Shown here in pieces: positions 32,246-45,439 of a stretch of 64,000 nucleotides of DNA. Source of the stretch: Larix kaempferi (taxonomy: Eukaryota; Streptophyta; Pinopsida; Pinales; Pinaceae); NCBI GenBank assembly GCA_027924585.1, contig BSBM01000190.1:1488001-1552000 (forward strand), given 5' to 3'. Position numbers and translations under genes: made by a program. The notes beneath the pieces are model-generated. The model saw only the letters and a list, made by a program, of their open reading frames with translations, was not told the DNA's origin and made no database searches. Positions within the stretch are counted from its first letter, which is position 1. Each line of letters starts with the position of its first letter.

Positions 32246-32794
32246 ACTTGTCAAAAATGAGTTGTTTAAATATGAGATGATTGATCTTAATGGGTACACA
32301 GCATGGATTAATTATTTTTTTAAATAAAAATGTATATTTATATGATTTATTTATGATAAATAAATATGAAAGAATTACAATTTTAATTTTAAAAACTAAA
32401 AATTTATATTAATATGATTTATCTCTGAAAAATGAATATGAAATAATTACAATTTTAATCAATTTTGAAATCTTTTTTATACATTTTTAAAAAAAATAGG
32501 TTAAGTGGAATTTGTATTTTTGAACACATCCATCATCATCATCATAGGTACAAGCCCATCAAAGCATGGATCAACTACTTCTTAAAAAAATAAAAATAAA
32601 AATCCATATTTATGTGATCCATCTAATATGGATGAAAACAAAAGAATTACAATTTTAATCAATTTTGAATTCCTTCCTAATGTATTTTTCAATCTTTACA
32701 AAATCTCTATATGAATTATTAGATAGATAGATTCCCTTCATACTTACTAGAAAAGTCAAAATCCTAGACAACTTCTATGCTAAATTTTTGCTTA

Positions 32795-33075
32795 TTCATC
32801 AAATGTTTTTTATGTAGATTCCTTAGAATTTGTTTTCACATAATATTTTGGAGCTATCTAAACATTCATCAAATATTCCTTGCAATTTGTTTTTTATGTG
32901 GATTCCTTAGAATTTGTTTTCACATAATATTTTGGAGCTATCTAGACATTCATCAAATATTCCTTGCAATTTGTTTTTTATGTGGATTCCTTAGAATTTG
33001 TTTTCACATAATATTTTGGAGCTATCTAAACATTCATCAAATATTCCTTGCAATTTGTTTTTACAAAATATTTTA
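32795..33075. repeat. 84-bp tandem repeat, just over three copies
   Basis: The unit starting gattccttagaatttg recurs at 32817, 32901 and 32985 with only a few differences; the last partial copy ends near 33070. Because 84 is divisible by three, the array keeps a 99-codon frame open with a 28-residue repeat. That frame is a by-product of the array, not evidence for a protein. Confidence 0.92.
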
Positions 33076-33111
33076 GAGCTATAAAATATTCATTTCAATT
33101 TGTTCTTACAA

Positions 33112-33250
33112 AATATTTTAGAGCTATCCAAATATTAGATGATTTTGATTTTTCCACGGAAGGAATGGGCCATGCAATCTAATATTTTAGAGCTATTTAA
33201 ATATTAGATGATTTTGATTTTTCCACTGAAGGAATGGGCCATGCAATCTT
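33112..33250. repeat. 69-bp tandem duplication
   Basis: The segment with tattttagagctat, ttagatgattttgatt and gaaggaatgggccatg occurs at about 33113 and 33182, nearly identical. It lies about 600 bp upstream of the oligopeptidase start codon. Confidence 0.88.
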
Positions 33251-33861
33251 TTAATCAGATAGAAATTTTTTTGGTTTATTGCAGAAATAAATTGAATAAC
33301 AGAATTTCACCTGGATTATGCAATCTCAACTTCTATCAACTCCTACCAGATTTCAAACAAAAATAATTGGAATTAACCAAATCAATATAATTTTTTTTTA
33401 GTAAAATCAGAATTAAGTAAGCATGAAAAATGCACTGGAAAGAAATTCAAAATTGATTAAAATTATAAATACACACAGCAGACCCATCTCTCAAAGCCTC
33501 GTGAATCTCACATTCTTCTCGGTCAGTCCTTTGGTTGGGCCTGCTTTTTCTACATTGAGTGGGCATTGATTTAACCACACCTATAAGAAAATCATTTGAA
33601 CCATTACTTGAATGAAGCGAAGAGCCATTACTAGTGTACTAGGGATTTTAAGTTGTACTGGGTGCCTCACAACTCTTCAGTTTTACTAATTGTTCAGATA
33701 AATGAATTGAGTTTTATTAACATATTCCCAATTACTAATTACTAATTGCATATATTTGTGCCAGTGCAGGTTCGTTTGGACGGGCACCAATCTCAGTAAA
33801 AAGAGCAGTTTGACCACATTTATTAACCGTTCCGTTGGGTTGGCGAGGCTATTGAATTTAA
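33251..33861 (+). other. Upstream region of the oligopeptidase gene
   Basis: AT-rich sequence leads into a GC-richer patch just before the start codon (33780-33861). No convincing TATA box at the expected spacing stands out. A plant 5' UTR is expected somewhere in the last few hundred bases. Confidence 0.4.
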
Positions 33862-36800
33862 ATGGGTTCGTTACCAACTGAGGAACGCTTGGAGTATCCT
33901 GAAGTGAAGAGGGACGAGTCTGTAGTAGACAATTATCATGGGCTGCTTGTACATGATCCTTACCGATGGTAAGCTTCTTTTGCACTTAATTTTGGAAAAC
34001 CCATAGCTGCTTAAAACTTGTTTTTGATGACAGTAACACCTAACTTAGCCTTAAGTCATGAGCATTCAAATATTTTTTAGCCTTAAGTGAGTAAGTGAGC
34101 CATACTTTATTCCAAGTGATCATGGAAGTATTACAAAATAGTTCATATAAGGGAGCATGGAAACATGGCAAAACAGTTCATTCTGAATGTTTATTTTTCT
34201 TCTATTATGATATTGTAAATTAAACATAAAATGAGGATTCAAATTCACTATACATGTTATGAGTAATAAGTCTTAAAAGATTAATGATTCTTGATTAGAT
34301 TCACTCTACCTGGTCTTTGCTATGTGGAATAACTCTACCTTTATATTTTTAATGTTCATCGTCTTATCTAGGGTAGTTTTTTCTCATTTCTTATATGGAA
34401 AACTTCCCAAATCAGTTTTTTTTCTTTTCTTTTAAGTTTCTCGTCCCGTTTCCCAGGACCATAGCCTGATGGACAGTGAATCTATGCACTATTGGTAAAC
34501 CAATGCAATTTTTTGATAATGGAAGATTAGAGATTACTATAGATTACATTTTTTCCTTTTTGAAGAAAGGAAGATGATGAGAAATCTTGTTGTATTCTTT
34601 AGGGTTCTGATAAATATCAATTATTTTTCTACCAGGCTAGAAGATGCTGATGCAAAGGAGGTTAAGGATTTTGTTGAGAAACAAGTGGCCTTAACTGAAT
34701 CCGTACTACAGACTTGTGAAACAAGAGAAAAACTAAGAGATCGCATCACAGACGGTTTTGACTATCCTAAATATGGCTGTCCATCTAAACATGGTGATAA
34801 GTACTTCTATTCCTTCAACTCTGGGCTCCAGGCACAGCGTGTTCTGTATGTCCAGGTATACTTCAAAATTCTGAGAAGAGATTGATAGGCATATTTTGGA
34901 AAGGCATAGTTTAAAGGAATACGATCAACTTCTTTGTGAAAATTTAAAGTCAGTTGTGAAATTTGATTTGTTGCCTGAACAAATTTTATTTATTTGTTAA
35001 TAATTTGGTTGGTCTGTTTTTCCTCTGTTTTTTTTTTATTTCTTCTTATTCCTTTTTGCATGTTGGTTGGGGACTTAAAATATGATTTGCCTTCTGTTTT
35101 CTTAAATTATTATATTCAGGAAAATCTGGAATCAGAACCAGAGGTCTTGTTTGACCCTAACAAGCTCAGTGAAGATGGATCAGTGGCATTAAATAATTAT
35201 GCTGTGAGTCAAAATGCAGAATTCTTGGCAGTTGGCTTAAGCAGCAATGGTAGTGACTGGGTGAACATCAAGGTTATCCGGGTGGCAGATAAAAGTACAG
35301 ATCCTTATTCTCTTTCATGGGTAAGCTTTTTTGACAACTTAATGAACATTTCATCAATCATTCCACGAGTAGCCATTTGAAAGGACTTAACCAGCAAAGA
35401 ATTTTGAATAACACATCCATGGCGATGCCAACGGAAGTTGTAGTAAACAGGGAACATCTGATAAGTTGTACAATATGATTTTCATGTAATCTTAGGTTGC
35501 ATGCCACATAAGAATTTCTTTCAAAGCCAAGTTTCTATTATTGGTGGCACAAATTTCACAACTTCAATATTGGAATCAACAATTTGTCAATTAACTTCTA
35601 GGAGAGAAAATGGGATACAATGACTATTTTTTAACACATTGGCCCAATTTCTATATATCATGTGGTTATAAGTTGCTTGAAAATTTCTTTATTGAATATA
35701 TAGAGTTGCTTTTAAATTGTATTCTTCATGTTAGGCTTTTGCAATTGTTAACAGGTGAAATTTTCAACAATTACTTGGACTCATGATAACAAAGGTTTTT
35801 TTTACAGCCGCTATCCAGCTCCCAAGTCTGTATGATATTTTAGATGATAGTGTTAATTATGTACTTTATCACAGTTTTTTATTTACTTTCTTCTATTTAC
35901 TTAGGTACTTCATCACCGTTGCTTATTTAATTATGTATTTTATCACAATTACTTAGTTACTTTCCTAACATTCACTTGTTTTGCCCTGACAGAGAAGGAG
36001 AAGGGTTGGATGCAGGAACAGAAACAAATATCAATCTTGATCATCAACTATTTTACCATTTCTTGGGTACCAATCAATCTGAAGATATTGTCTGCTGGAA
36101 AGATTCAGAACATCCCAAGTGGAGATTTATCTCTGGAATAACTGAAGATGGAAAGGTTGGTAGAATATTGTGTGCTGGGTTTCTTTCACATAAAATATGG
36201 TATCTTTAGATACATTTTTAGTTTGCTATTTTAAGTTTTTGGTTGTAGAATATCGTTTTTTTTTGCTTGCACTCATGCATTCCTGCAGTGCACATTTACT
36301 GCAAGTTCTATTCTTGCATGCTTTTAGACTTGTCATAACATATATATTAATGCCTTCAATTTAACTATGCATGATTTTAGGGTTGTTTATAGATGGGTAT
36401 TTATAATTTACTCATGAGATTTAGTTCAATTAGTTTGTGTGGAAGTTATGGATTCAAATCTCATGAAGAGGAGTTGAGGTTGGGAGCCACTTATAAGACC
36501 CTTTCACTATCCCAAAGAACATCCTAAATGGGTGGGAAAAAAAAAATGCAATTTATGATTTTTTTAATTGTGTTTATTGGTAAGACTTTTATTTTTTATT
36601 TTTTTGTTATGTGTTTAAAAGAGAAAAAAGAGTGAAATCTTTCAGATTGAGTGTAATCTATCAGATTGTTTCAACCCAAAATGAGCATATTCTTCTGCCA
36701 TCACTGAACATATTTTTTTCGAAATTTCACTTCATGCAAACTGTTACGATCCCTCAATTTAGGTTGTCTTTTTTTTGTTGCTGTTGGCCCATCCACTTTT

Positions 36801-39800
36801 GTGCCCTTCCATATTTGATATCTTTCCTTTGGCTTGCAAATTTTTAGCATTCTATTTGCTTCTTGAATGTTTTACACAGTCTCTGTATTTTTCTTTCGTT
36901 ATCCTACACTCTTGCATGCTCTTTATGTCATGACTTTATGCAATCCTAGTGTTTTAGAAAACTGAAACAAAATGGCAATTTTCTTGTATGAAGTATCTAT
37001 AAATGTATGCTGTAGAATAACAAAATGATAATTATCTTGTATGAAACATCTATAATTTCATGGCAGGTTGTTCATCTGACCTAATACGTTACCTGTTTTC
37101 TTTGTGGTAGTATGTTATTTTATCTATTAAAGAAGGCACCAACAGCAAGAACGGGCTCTTCTATTGTGATCTTGCTGCTCTTCCTCAAGGTCTTGAAGGT
37201 TTCAAGGCAAGGAGGAGATGCTTCCTTTCCAAAAACTTATTGATAACTTTGAAGCGAAGTATGATCTTGTTGCAAATGATGGTGCTTTGTTCACTTTCCG
37301 AACCAATAAAAATGCCCCCAGGTGTAAATTGGTTCGTGTAGACATTATGCAGCCAGAAGCTTGGCGTGACGTTGTTGGAGAATCTACGGATGTGCTTAAA
37401 TCGGCGCGCTGTGTCAATGGAAATAAACTTTTATTATGCTATTTAAGTGATGTCAAGCATGTTCTGCAAATACGGGACTTGCAATCTGGATATTTGCTTC
37501 ATAATTTGCCTATAGATATTGGGTCAGTTTCTAGAGTATCAGGAAGGCGTAAAGACAAGGAGATATTTATTGCTTTTACAAGCTTTCTGACCCCTGCAAT
37601 TATCTATCGATGCAACTTAGATGTGCAAAAACCAGAGTTTGTAGTATATAGAGAGACTGTTGTTCCAGGCTTTGATCGGACAGAGTTTGAGGCTAAAGAG
37701 GTATGGGTTTCCTACTATTTTTTTGCTTCTACAGATTTTTAATTTTAATCTGATTGTAAAAGCAATGGGATTTCACATTAGAACTTATTTAACGAAAAGT
37801 GGATTCCAATGAAAAAATATTTGTTTTGTTATTTATCCCTGCTACAAGATAGATGTTTCTATTCTACTCTCAAAGTTGAAACGATAATGATGCCATTATT
37901 CAATCGGAATATTAAATTCTAATGGAGACTATTATGCATTCCATCTTGGTTGTCTACTGTATTGCTACTGATTCACATTGGATTGTTGTCAGCTTTTCAT
38001 AAACAGCAAAGATGGAAATCAAATACCAATGTTCATTGTATCCAAGAAAGACATCGCTCTTGATGGCTCTCATCCAGCTCTATTATATGGTTATGGGGGC
38101 TTTAACATTAGTATCACCCCAAAATTCAATGTCTGCCACATTGTCATCTCAAGACATTTAGGGGCAGTTTTTGCTATTGCAAATATTCGTGGTGGTGGCG
38201 AATATGGAGAAGAATGGCATAAAGCAGGTAGTCTTGCCAAAAAACAAAACTGCTTTGATGATTTCATATCTGCTGCCGAGTTCCTTGTATCAGAGGGGTA
38301 TACACAACCCAAAAAGCTATGTATTGAAGGAGGCAGTAATGGTGGACTTCTTGTTGCAGCTTGTACAAATCAGGTGTGTCCATTTATTTGATGATAAGAT
38401 GCATGGTTAAATAATGGTCCTGTATAAACCAGTTGCTTGCTTCTCTCCTTCCTCTCCTTTGTTTCAATGTAGAATTCGATTGGAAAAGTTGTTTATATTA
38501 TCCTAAAGCAAATGCTTTGCAGTCTCTGTATTGGCTTGTCTTTAAACTTATTTAGAAAGAAGTGTAGAGAAGATTTAACAAATCACTTTTTGGTGAAATA
38601 AAAGGTTTTAATCATTAATTCTGCATGTAAACAGAGACCTGACCTATTTGGTTGTGCACTGGCTCATGTGGGTGTTATGGACATGTTGCGTTTTCATAAA
38701 TTTACTGTTGGTAAGTTTTAATGTGAGAACATTCAACCACTTTTCCACCCCGTCTAGTTAGGGACATCTGTGATCTCTAGCTTCTGCATGGCAACTGAGG
38801 ACAATTGATGATGGAACTTGTTCTGAAATCTGTAAGCCATGCATGGACTACTGAATATGGCTGTTCAGATAAGGAGGAAGAATTTCATTGGCTGATTAAG
38901 TAAGAAGACAAATGGAGCCTGTATCTCAAACTTACAAGTAACCAATTGTCTATATAATATTTAAACGTTGTAATATCAAATGAAGATGAACTAATTGTTC
39001 CTTTTCTGTTCACTCTATCAAAAATTACTGCGTTAGATTTTAAGAACTCTCTTATTGAAAAAGAGACGTTCAACTGTTTGTGATATACATTCTCCATTGC
39101 TGCAGATACTCACCATTGCATAATCTAAAGACACCATGGGAGGTACCTGGACAGAATTTACAGTATCCTGCTACAATGTTATTGACAGCAGATCATGATG
39201 ACCGAGTTGTGCCACTCCATTCTTTGAAACTCCTAGCAGTAAGGACTTGATATGGCTATGGCCCTGCATTAAAAGTGAACTTGTGTTTGGTATTTGAATG
39301 TTGAAGCTTCTAGGCAACAATTGATGCACAAACCATTGATGGCTCCTTTGCTTCTAGGCAACAATGTGTGTTTTATCATATTTTATTTTTAATCCATGGC
39401 CGATTTTTTAATATTAATTTAAACTTCTTGAGTGTACATAGACGATGCAATATGTTCTATGTAAGAGCATGGAGAATAGCCCACAGATCAACCCCATTAT
39501 TGGCCGAATTGATACAAAATCTGGCCATGGTGCAGGAATGCCAACTAAAAAATTGGTCAGTTACTATTTTTCCCCTATTTGCTTTTTCTGCAATATTTCA
39601 ATGTTTTACTGACCTTCTTGTAAGAAATAAAATTTGTAGACCGCTGGTCCGCTAGTTGAGGGTGTCTACTTGTTTGTAAAGTTCTGTTCAAAGCATATTC
39701 ATAAATTTACACTTGTGAATCACATTGTTTTCTAGACAACAATGAGAACACCATTTACTCTGTGCATGTTTGTTGTACATTGCAAAAATGTCCTCTTCAT

Positions 39801-39895
39801 ACTAAATATAACACTTTTTCCTCCTACAGATTGACGTAGCAGCAGACAAATACGCATTCATGGCCAAAGTGGTGGGTGCATCATGGATTGGCTAG
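33862..39895 (+). CDS. POP: Prolyl oligopeptidase (S9A), 12 exons, two lesions
   Basis: This is a cytosolic serine peptidase that cleaves short peptides after proline. Exons: 33862-33968, 34636-34855, 35120-35320, 35755-35825, 35993-36155, 37111-37700, 37993-38373, 38635-38710, about 38836-38899, 39106-39238, 39442-39555 and 39830-39895, all with GT donors; total about 2.19 kb or about 729 codons, the usual family length. The start [13 protein letters not shown] is followed by the beta-propeller (exons 2-6) and the hydrolase domain. The triad is visible: Ser in GGSNGGLL (exon 7), Asp in [13 protein letters not shown] (exon 10) and His in GHGAG (exon 11). Two defects exist: a one-base deletion in exon 6 near 37207, and loss of the exon 9 acceptor (tgtaa at 38831-38835, AG now one base late). 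As read, it would not make full-length enzyme. Either the gene is recently dead or these are sequence errors. Confidence 0.9.
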
Positions 39896-42141
39896 CTTAG
39901 GTTGCGGACTTTCTGGCAAAGCTTGAAGTTGCTGCCGGAACTGATATTACAACAGATGAACAACAAACTACTCTTGTAACTACTGTGTCATACACCATAG
40001 TTTTCATGCCAGTTACGATGGGAATAAATACCTCTAAAATATTTTAAAGGGTTTCTTTAGGTGTCGGAGTCCAAACTGGTGCTTATGAATGATATATATT
40101 AAGTAGGTACACGTCCCCTGAAATGGTCCCCTAATATGGTGGAGAGTAATAGAAATGGCTGTTACAATGGCATGGCAAGATGTTATTTATTTATTATGTG
40201 GATGACATCTTGTGGTCATTTTCCACATTAATCTGAAGTCTCAAATTTTTCATTACAAATTATGGACAGCCGCGAAGGCGTAGGGTAACTGGCACTCAAA
40301 TATATGCTTGGCAAATAAGCCTCGGTAATTTCAATCCACAGCAAATCTGTTGAAGTAGCCATGACGTCTGTGAAGGTGGCAAAGGTGAAAGAATGAGAAG
40401 TAATACGCTCACAATTACTAATGACATTGTCATCATAAACACTGGCATTATATCCTATACTTGTATTATTTTTTCTCTTGTGAATCCTATATCGAATTCG
40501 TAAGGATGGATTCAGGATGGCTTTATCGGCCGCTGTAACCTTCGAAATGGACCACTTTCGGTGTTCATTTTTTGCATTCGTTGCGCTTAAGTTTTTTCAG
40601 CTTTTCAAATTACAGCATGTGAAAGCATATTAGGATGTACTGCCCATTCCTGTTTAAAACTGTGTAAATCCGTAACATGTAAATAAAAAGCAAAGAACCG
40701 CTCGCAAGAAAAATGATGTCTGTATTGCTATTTCAACTCTGAAAGTATCTTTGCCATCCTAGAGGCTACAGTCCTCGCTCATAGTTTGCAAGGAGAGCAA
40801 AGACCTGAGGCTCTTCAAATAAAGAAACTGCAACAAGTTCGACCATGGATCGCATGGCGATTTAGAAAAGCGAGGACTCAACATTGAAGTTATACAGGTT
40901 TTAAACAGTCAAATCTTCATCTATACATATTGGTTTCTATAATTAGATCCATATTCATAATAGTGTGGTACATGATATTAAATATAAACACGTATTTTGA
41001 AATTCTTCACCATTTAAAAATTTTACACCGAAAATCTAACTTTGGTGTTAAATATATTTTTTATAAACATTACATTTCATTATGACATTTATTTCTTTCC
41101 TAGTATACCTTCTTTTAAATAATATACCCTTTTGTGTTTGAGAAATTTACTTTCTGTTTGCCTGTTCTCACTTCTCCCTAAGGAAATTGTATATAAAGAT
41201 TTTTCAAAATCTCTTTGAAATTTTGATTCTTTGTGTAGATTAAACATTGCAGACTTTGCACATAACACATGCACAATATTGCTTGCTTAAATTTGAAAAT
41301 AGGTAAAACACTTAATCTTTTAACTCTTGTAGTACTATAAACATAAATGTAAACTTTACATTTTTAAGCATTCGACAAGGTCGGAAACTTTTGCATCCTC
41401 TGAAGTTCTTTTAAGAAGCTTATGTTTCTGTTATAGTCTTGTGCACTATGAGCTTCATGCACCTTGTTGAAACTATGCCATCTCATGTATGTATGGTTCA
41501 ATGTGGCATGTATAGATTTGACTCGGATTAGAATTAGATGGGAAAATAACACACAAGTATAATTAATATAACCCCATAACCATGCTCAGAATAGTATGTT
41601 CCTCTTTTGATATACATCAAAATAAACTTTCTAAGGCCGTACAAAAGTTTGAAAAAACTAATGACTGCGAGTAATCAGATTTTGCTGCGAGAATTTCCAT
41701 GTGCATATAAACTTCAGGTTGTTGGCCTCTTGTTGCATCCACAGTTAGATCGAGTACATCACAAACTTCTAACCAGCACTCTGCTTTGGCAAGCTCAACA
41801 AGAAAATTTCGTTCTCATGGCCTGTAAGCGATAGGGAGCCGATCCAAAACGTCAACTATATATGGCACATGAAAACAAATAGATAAATTACGGGCCTTCT
41901 CGCCTGCATTAGTTACAAATATAGAGTTCTGCCAATTCCTCCAATGTGGAATTGGTCTGAATGAACTCTGGATTGGAATTGGTCTGAATGAACTCTGGAT
42001 TGGAATTCTCTAATATCCACACCAAATGCTCGAACAACACCACCTCTAAGGCAACTAAGAAGCCATCTCTGAATTTTCCAATGATGAGAACCACAAACAA
42101 TGGATGGCGGATATACTCCGCACTTATGAAATATAGTCTCC
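39896..42141. other. Intergenic DNA downstream of the oligopeptidase gene
   Basis: The first few hundred bases are probably the gene's 3' UTR. No other coding similarity is visible. A 27-bp tandem duplication (ggaattggtctgaatgaactctggatt, two copies from 41948) falls inside a minus-strand frame at 41909-42163 that I cannot assign. Confidence 0.45.
41948..42001. repeat. 27-bp perfect tandem duplication
   Basis: Two identical 27-bp units begin at 41948 and 41975; a partial third begins at 42002. On the minus strand they encode a nine-residue repeat containing NPEFIQTNS. Confidence 0.9.
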
Positions 42142-42714
42142 TGTTGAGATATTGTAACTTCATAGAATATTATATTTGTACTTTATTATCTGGAGATGTT
42201 TATTCCTCCGTCGGAATGTGGTAACTTGGTTTATTAGACTTCCCTAGTGGGGGTCGGCCCTATATGTGTTATGTGGGTCAAAGGGTTGTTAGACCACCCT
42301 AGTGGGGTCGGCCCAGTCAGTTGTAGTGGGGTGTTTAACCCAGTGGTAAAGTTGGGGCCGACCTAGTTAATATAAAGTACAAGTCGGAGATGTGTATATA
42401 TAGAGGAGGTGTGTTCCTCATTTGACACACTTCCCTCACTTGAAATGCAGCGCACTTGTGAGAGAGAGGTTTGCTATGGAGGAGGAGGAGATCATGTCTT
42501 TGGTTTGCATCTTTGTATATTGCTGGTCATCTATATTGAGGAAGCTTTGCTGGGTTTTCTACCCCATGAGGGTTTCCCAGGATAAATCTGTGTCTCTTGT
42601 GTTTATGATGTGCTTGTTGTTTCTTCAGTGATCCTGTATATGCTATTATGGTGAAATGAAATGTAATGCTGATATTTTCTGTCTTACCATATTGAATCTT
42701 AACATGGTATCAGA
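42142..42714 (+). repeat. C1 5' LTR (573 bp)
   Basis: It begins TGTTGAGATATTG and ends CTTAACA. It contains a TATA-like tatatata (42395) about 25 bp before a likely transcript start, and GC-rich phrases gggtcggccc (twice) and gggccgacc (once, inverted), which can pair with each other. Confidence 0.93.
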
Positions 42715-42726
42715 GCTAACCTAAAG
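42715..42726 (+). promoter_or_regulatory. C1 primer-binding site (tRNA-iMet)
   Basis: TGGTATCAGAGC directly follows the LTR end with no spacer. This is the classical plant initiator-Met primer site used by copia elements. Confidence 0.92.
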
Positions 42727-43900
42727 GAAGGCAATGTATGGCACTTACGACACTTGCTTCACTTGCGACAATTTCAAGGTTTGGGTTTTGTATAGCAAAA
42801 ACCAATTATCGTGGAACTTTAGCTATAAATCCATTTTGGAGAAGTTTCAGGATCTGAAACCTTTACAGGTCATAGAAAACATAGCCAGGTACCTTGTGTC
42901 CAAAGGACACCCTCAGATTCCTTGTACTTTGTGAGTTATGATCAGTACAAGTTAGGGTTTCTGCCTCTTCCAGATCTCAGTCAAAATCAGGTGACCTAGA
43001 AAAAAAAGGTCATAACTTGGGCTAGGAAGCTCCAAATGTAATTTCGTAAAAAGTGATAAGTAGTACATAGACTATACTATCTCAGGAAACTTTTTCAGAG
43101 GACAAAGTTGAACAAGTGACACGTGGAACGCCGTACAAGTTCGCTCTCCTGTTTTATCCCATAAACAGGTCACGTTGCGACACTTGGCATAACTCTCTCT
43201 CAGAAAATCCAATTGAGGTCAGACCTATCGGGATGGAAAGATGACAGGTCAGGCTACCACAAAAAACGTTTTCAAACCCTGTGGATCGAAAAGTTTGGAG
43301 TTACAGTAGAAACAATCAGGTACATATTTCTGTCAAAACAAAATTATTTTTGGAGCACCTTCATTCATGGCTTCCGGAATTTAGGGTTTTGGAGAAAGTC
43401 AAAAATTTTGGAATTGGAGTCCACGGCTAAATGCTACTCAGGAAAATCAAAATTTAGAGACCAAGATTGAATTTTTTGGTTGGGTAGAAGACCGGGCTTG
43501 ATCAAACCCTAGTTCGGGATTTTGATCGGAAAGATGGAAAATTAGGGCTTCAGCAAAAGTTGGAATTTTTGAAGTCTGTGACCACGGCTGGAAGCTCCTC
43601 AGAAAAATAAGAGTTTAGAGCCTTAGATCGAATCTTTTGATTGGGCAGAAGGGTGGGCTTCATCAAACCCTATTTCGGGATCCTGTCCAGAAGATCCAGA
43701 AGTTTCAAAGGCAATTTTGAGGGGTCAAATTTTGGAGATTTCAAAATTAAAGTATGATAGTTTGATCAGCTCAACAAGACACATCCTTCCATCCATTCAG
43801 AAGTGTGAAAGTCAAAGATTGAATTTTTAGGGTTTCTCTAACAAATCCTAATCAAGCTCCAGATCAAGTTTCAGGGGGAGTTGAGGCTAAAGCCTTACAT
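42727..43900 (+). other. C1 leader with a 161-bp duplication
   Basis: Non-coding sequence replaces the position of gag. A segment containing ccacggct, ttgattgggcagaag (or a close variant) and catcaaaccct occurs twice with a period of 161 bp (cacggct at 43422 and 43583). No zinc knuckle, protease or capsid text could be read in any frame. Confidence 0.6.
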
Positions 43901-45205
43901 AAGAAGTCTACAAGAAATCTCGATAGGTATGACTTAAGGAGATACAAGTATATCTTAAAATCTGATTCTTGATTAAGTTCATAATATGTTTGTCTTCATA
44001 TTATTTAGATTAGTACAATCTGATTAATGTTAGAATTGTCTTATCACCCTAGTAAAAGTATGTGAATGATAGAAGACATGCATTGATTAGGGTTATATTA
44101 TTGTACTAATGCACTGTGGTGTTGTATGAGGTTGATGTTGTCTGCTAACAAGATACATGTACATCACGAAAGACAAATCAAGTTCCATGACCATGACAAC
44201 ATGAAGACAAAGACTCCTCCATAATCTTTGTTCTACTTACGAGGTATGTATGACTTTGTTCTATTATGAGATATGCAGGTTCCAACACACAATCTCTAAA
44301 TCATTGAAGAGAACAAAGAAGATATTGATTAAGTATGTTAGACATAACTAAGCAGTTGTACTAATCCAGGTATGTTTTCCTATATCAAGTTAGAATCTTA
44401 CCTTGTGTTAGGATCCCTTATATAAGTATACTTGGTATGATTGGTTATGCTTATTCATAAAGTTAGAAATGTAAGTAATCAAGGGTTTATGCATATTATG
44501 TATCTTATCTTGATTGATGATATGCATGAGTAAAAGAAGACTTCCCTGAAACCTTGAATACTAATGTTTATTATCTATGATCATGACTATACATATTCAA
44601 GATTATTTAGAATTATAATGTTTTGATAATATTTATAATATACTAATGAATGTATGTTTGTGTATAGATCATGAGGATGACACTAGTGCACACTTGAGCA
44701 TGCACAGTGGTACAGAATGAATAGAAGTTCAAAAGACATTTAGAAGGTCAAGCGGGAGGCAACCACACAAACATAAAAGATAAGTATTTGAGTTGTTATT
44801 TGAAATAGTAAATGATATTGCTTGTAATAGGTTGTATGCATATTTGTATTCCTAGAATATAGCATGCTGAGTGTAAACATTCATAGAGCATTGAACAAGT
44901 ATACTACTAATATGCATATGATTGGTAAGTTGGACAAACATTCCATTGTTGCTTGTCTAGAATGAAACCTCTTTGCTGACATGCTGAGAGCTGTGCACAC
45001 TCTCGATAGTATGTTGTGGTAGAGATGGAAGGCATCTAGATAGACACTATATGCATACAGGATATGGAAAAGTGTTGTGCCAAAGTATTGGTCAAGATAG
45101 TTGCATAACTATGAAAATGATATTTGTATGCATAATAGGTTATCATGTCAACATGATTTCATGATTATGAAGTATTACTAATCATGTACTTAATTTTGAT
45201 TTGTA
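43901..45205 (+). other. C1 splice-signal-rich block shared with C2
   Basis: This AT-rich block is strongly similar to the reverse complement of 62970-64000 in the other copia element. Shared features include a segment between atgagatatgcag (acceptor-like) and gtatgtttttcc or gtatgttttcc (donor-like), a second between gtatag-type and gataagtatttga-type sites, and a final (a/t)tttgtaggaaagatc just before the RT region. The pattern looks like short exons and introns. No protein is recognisable. Confidence 0.55.
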
Positions 45206-45439
45206 GGAAAGATCATGAAGAATGATGAACACCGAAAAAGTGATGGATGTTCTACAAGAAGATTTACAAATCAAAAAAAATATAGAAGGCTCGTGGATAG
45301 AAGATTCTCTTAGAAAGAAGAAGAGAATCATGACAAGATGATTGCTCCAAGTGGCTAGATAAGACCATTATCTTAATGGTGTAATTAAAGAAGAAGTGTG
45401 AATCAGGTTCTGTATGGGTACCCAGGATCGATAGTCAAT

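Noticed and set aside
32777-33076. 99-codon open frame with a 28-residue repeat, looking like a membrane repeat protein
   Set aside because: It is produced by an 84-bp DNA repeat whose length is a multiple of three; there is no start context or homology, and the hydrophobic look follows from T-rich DNA.
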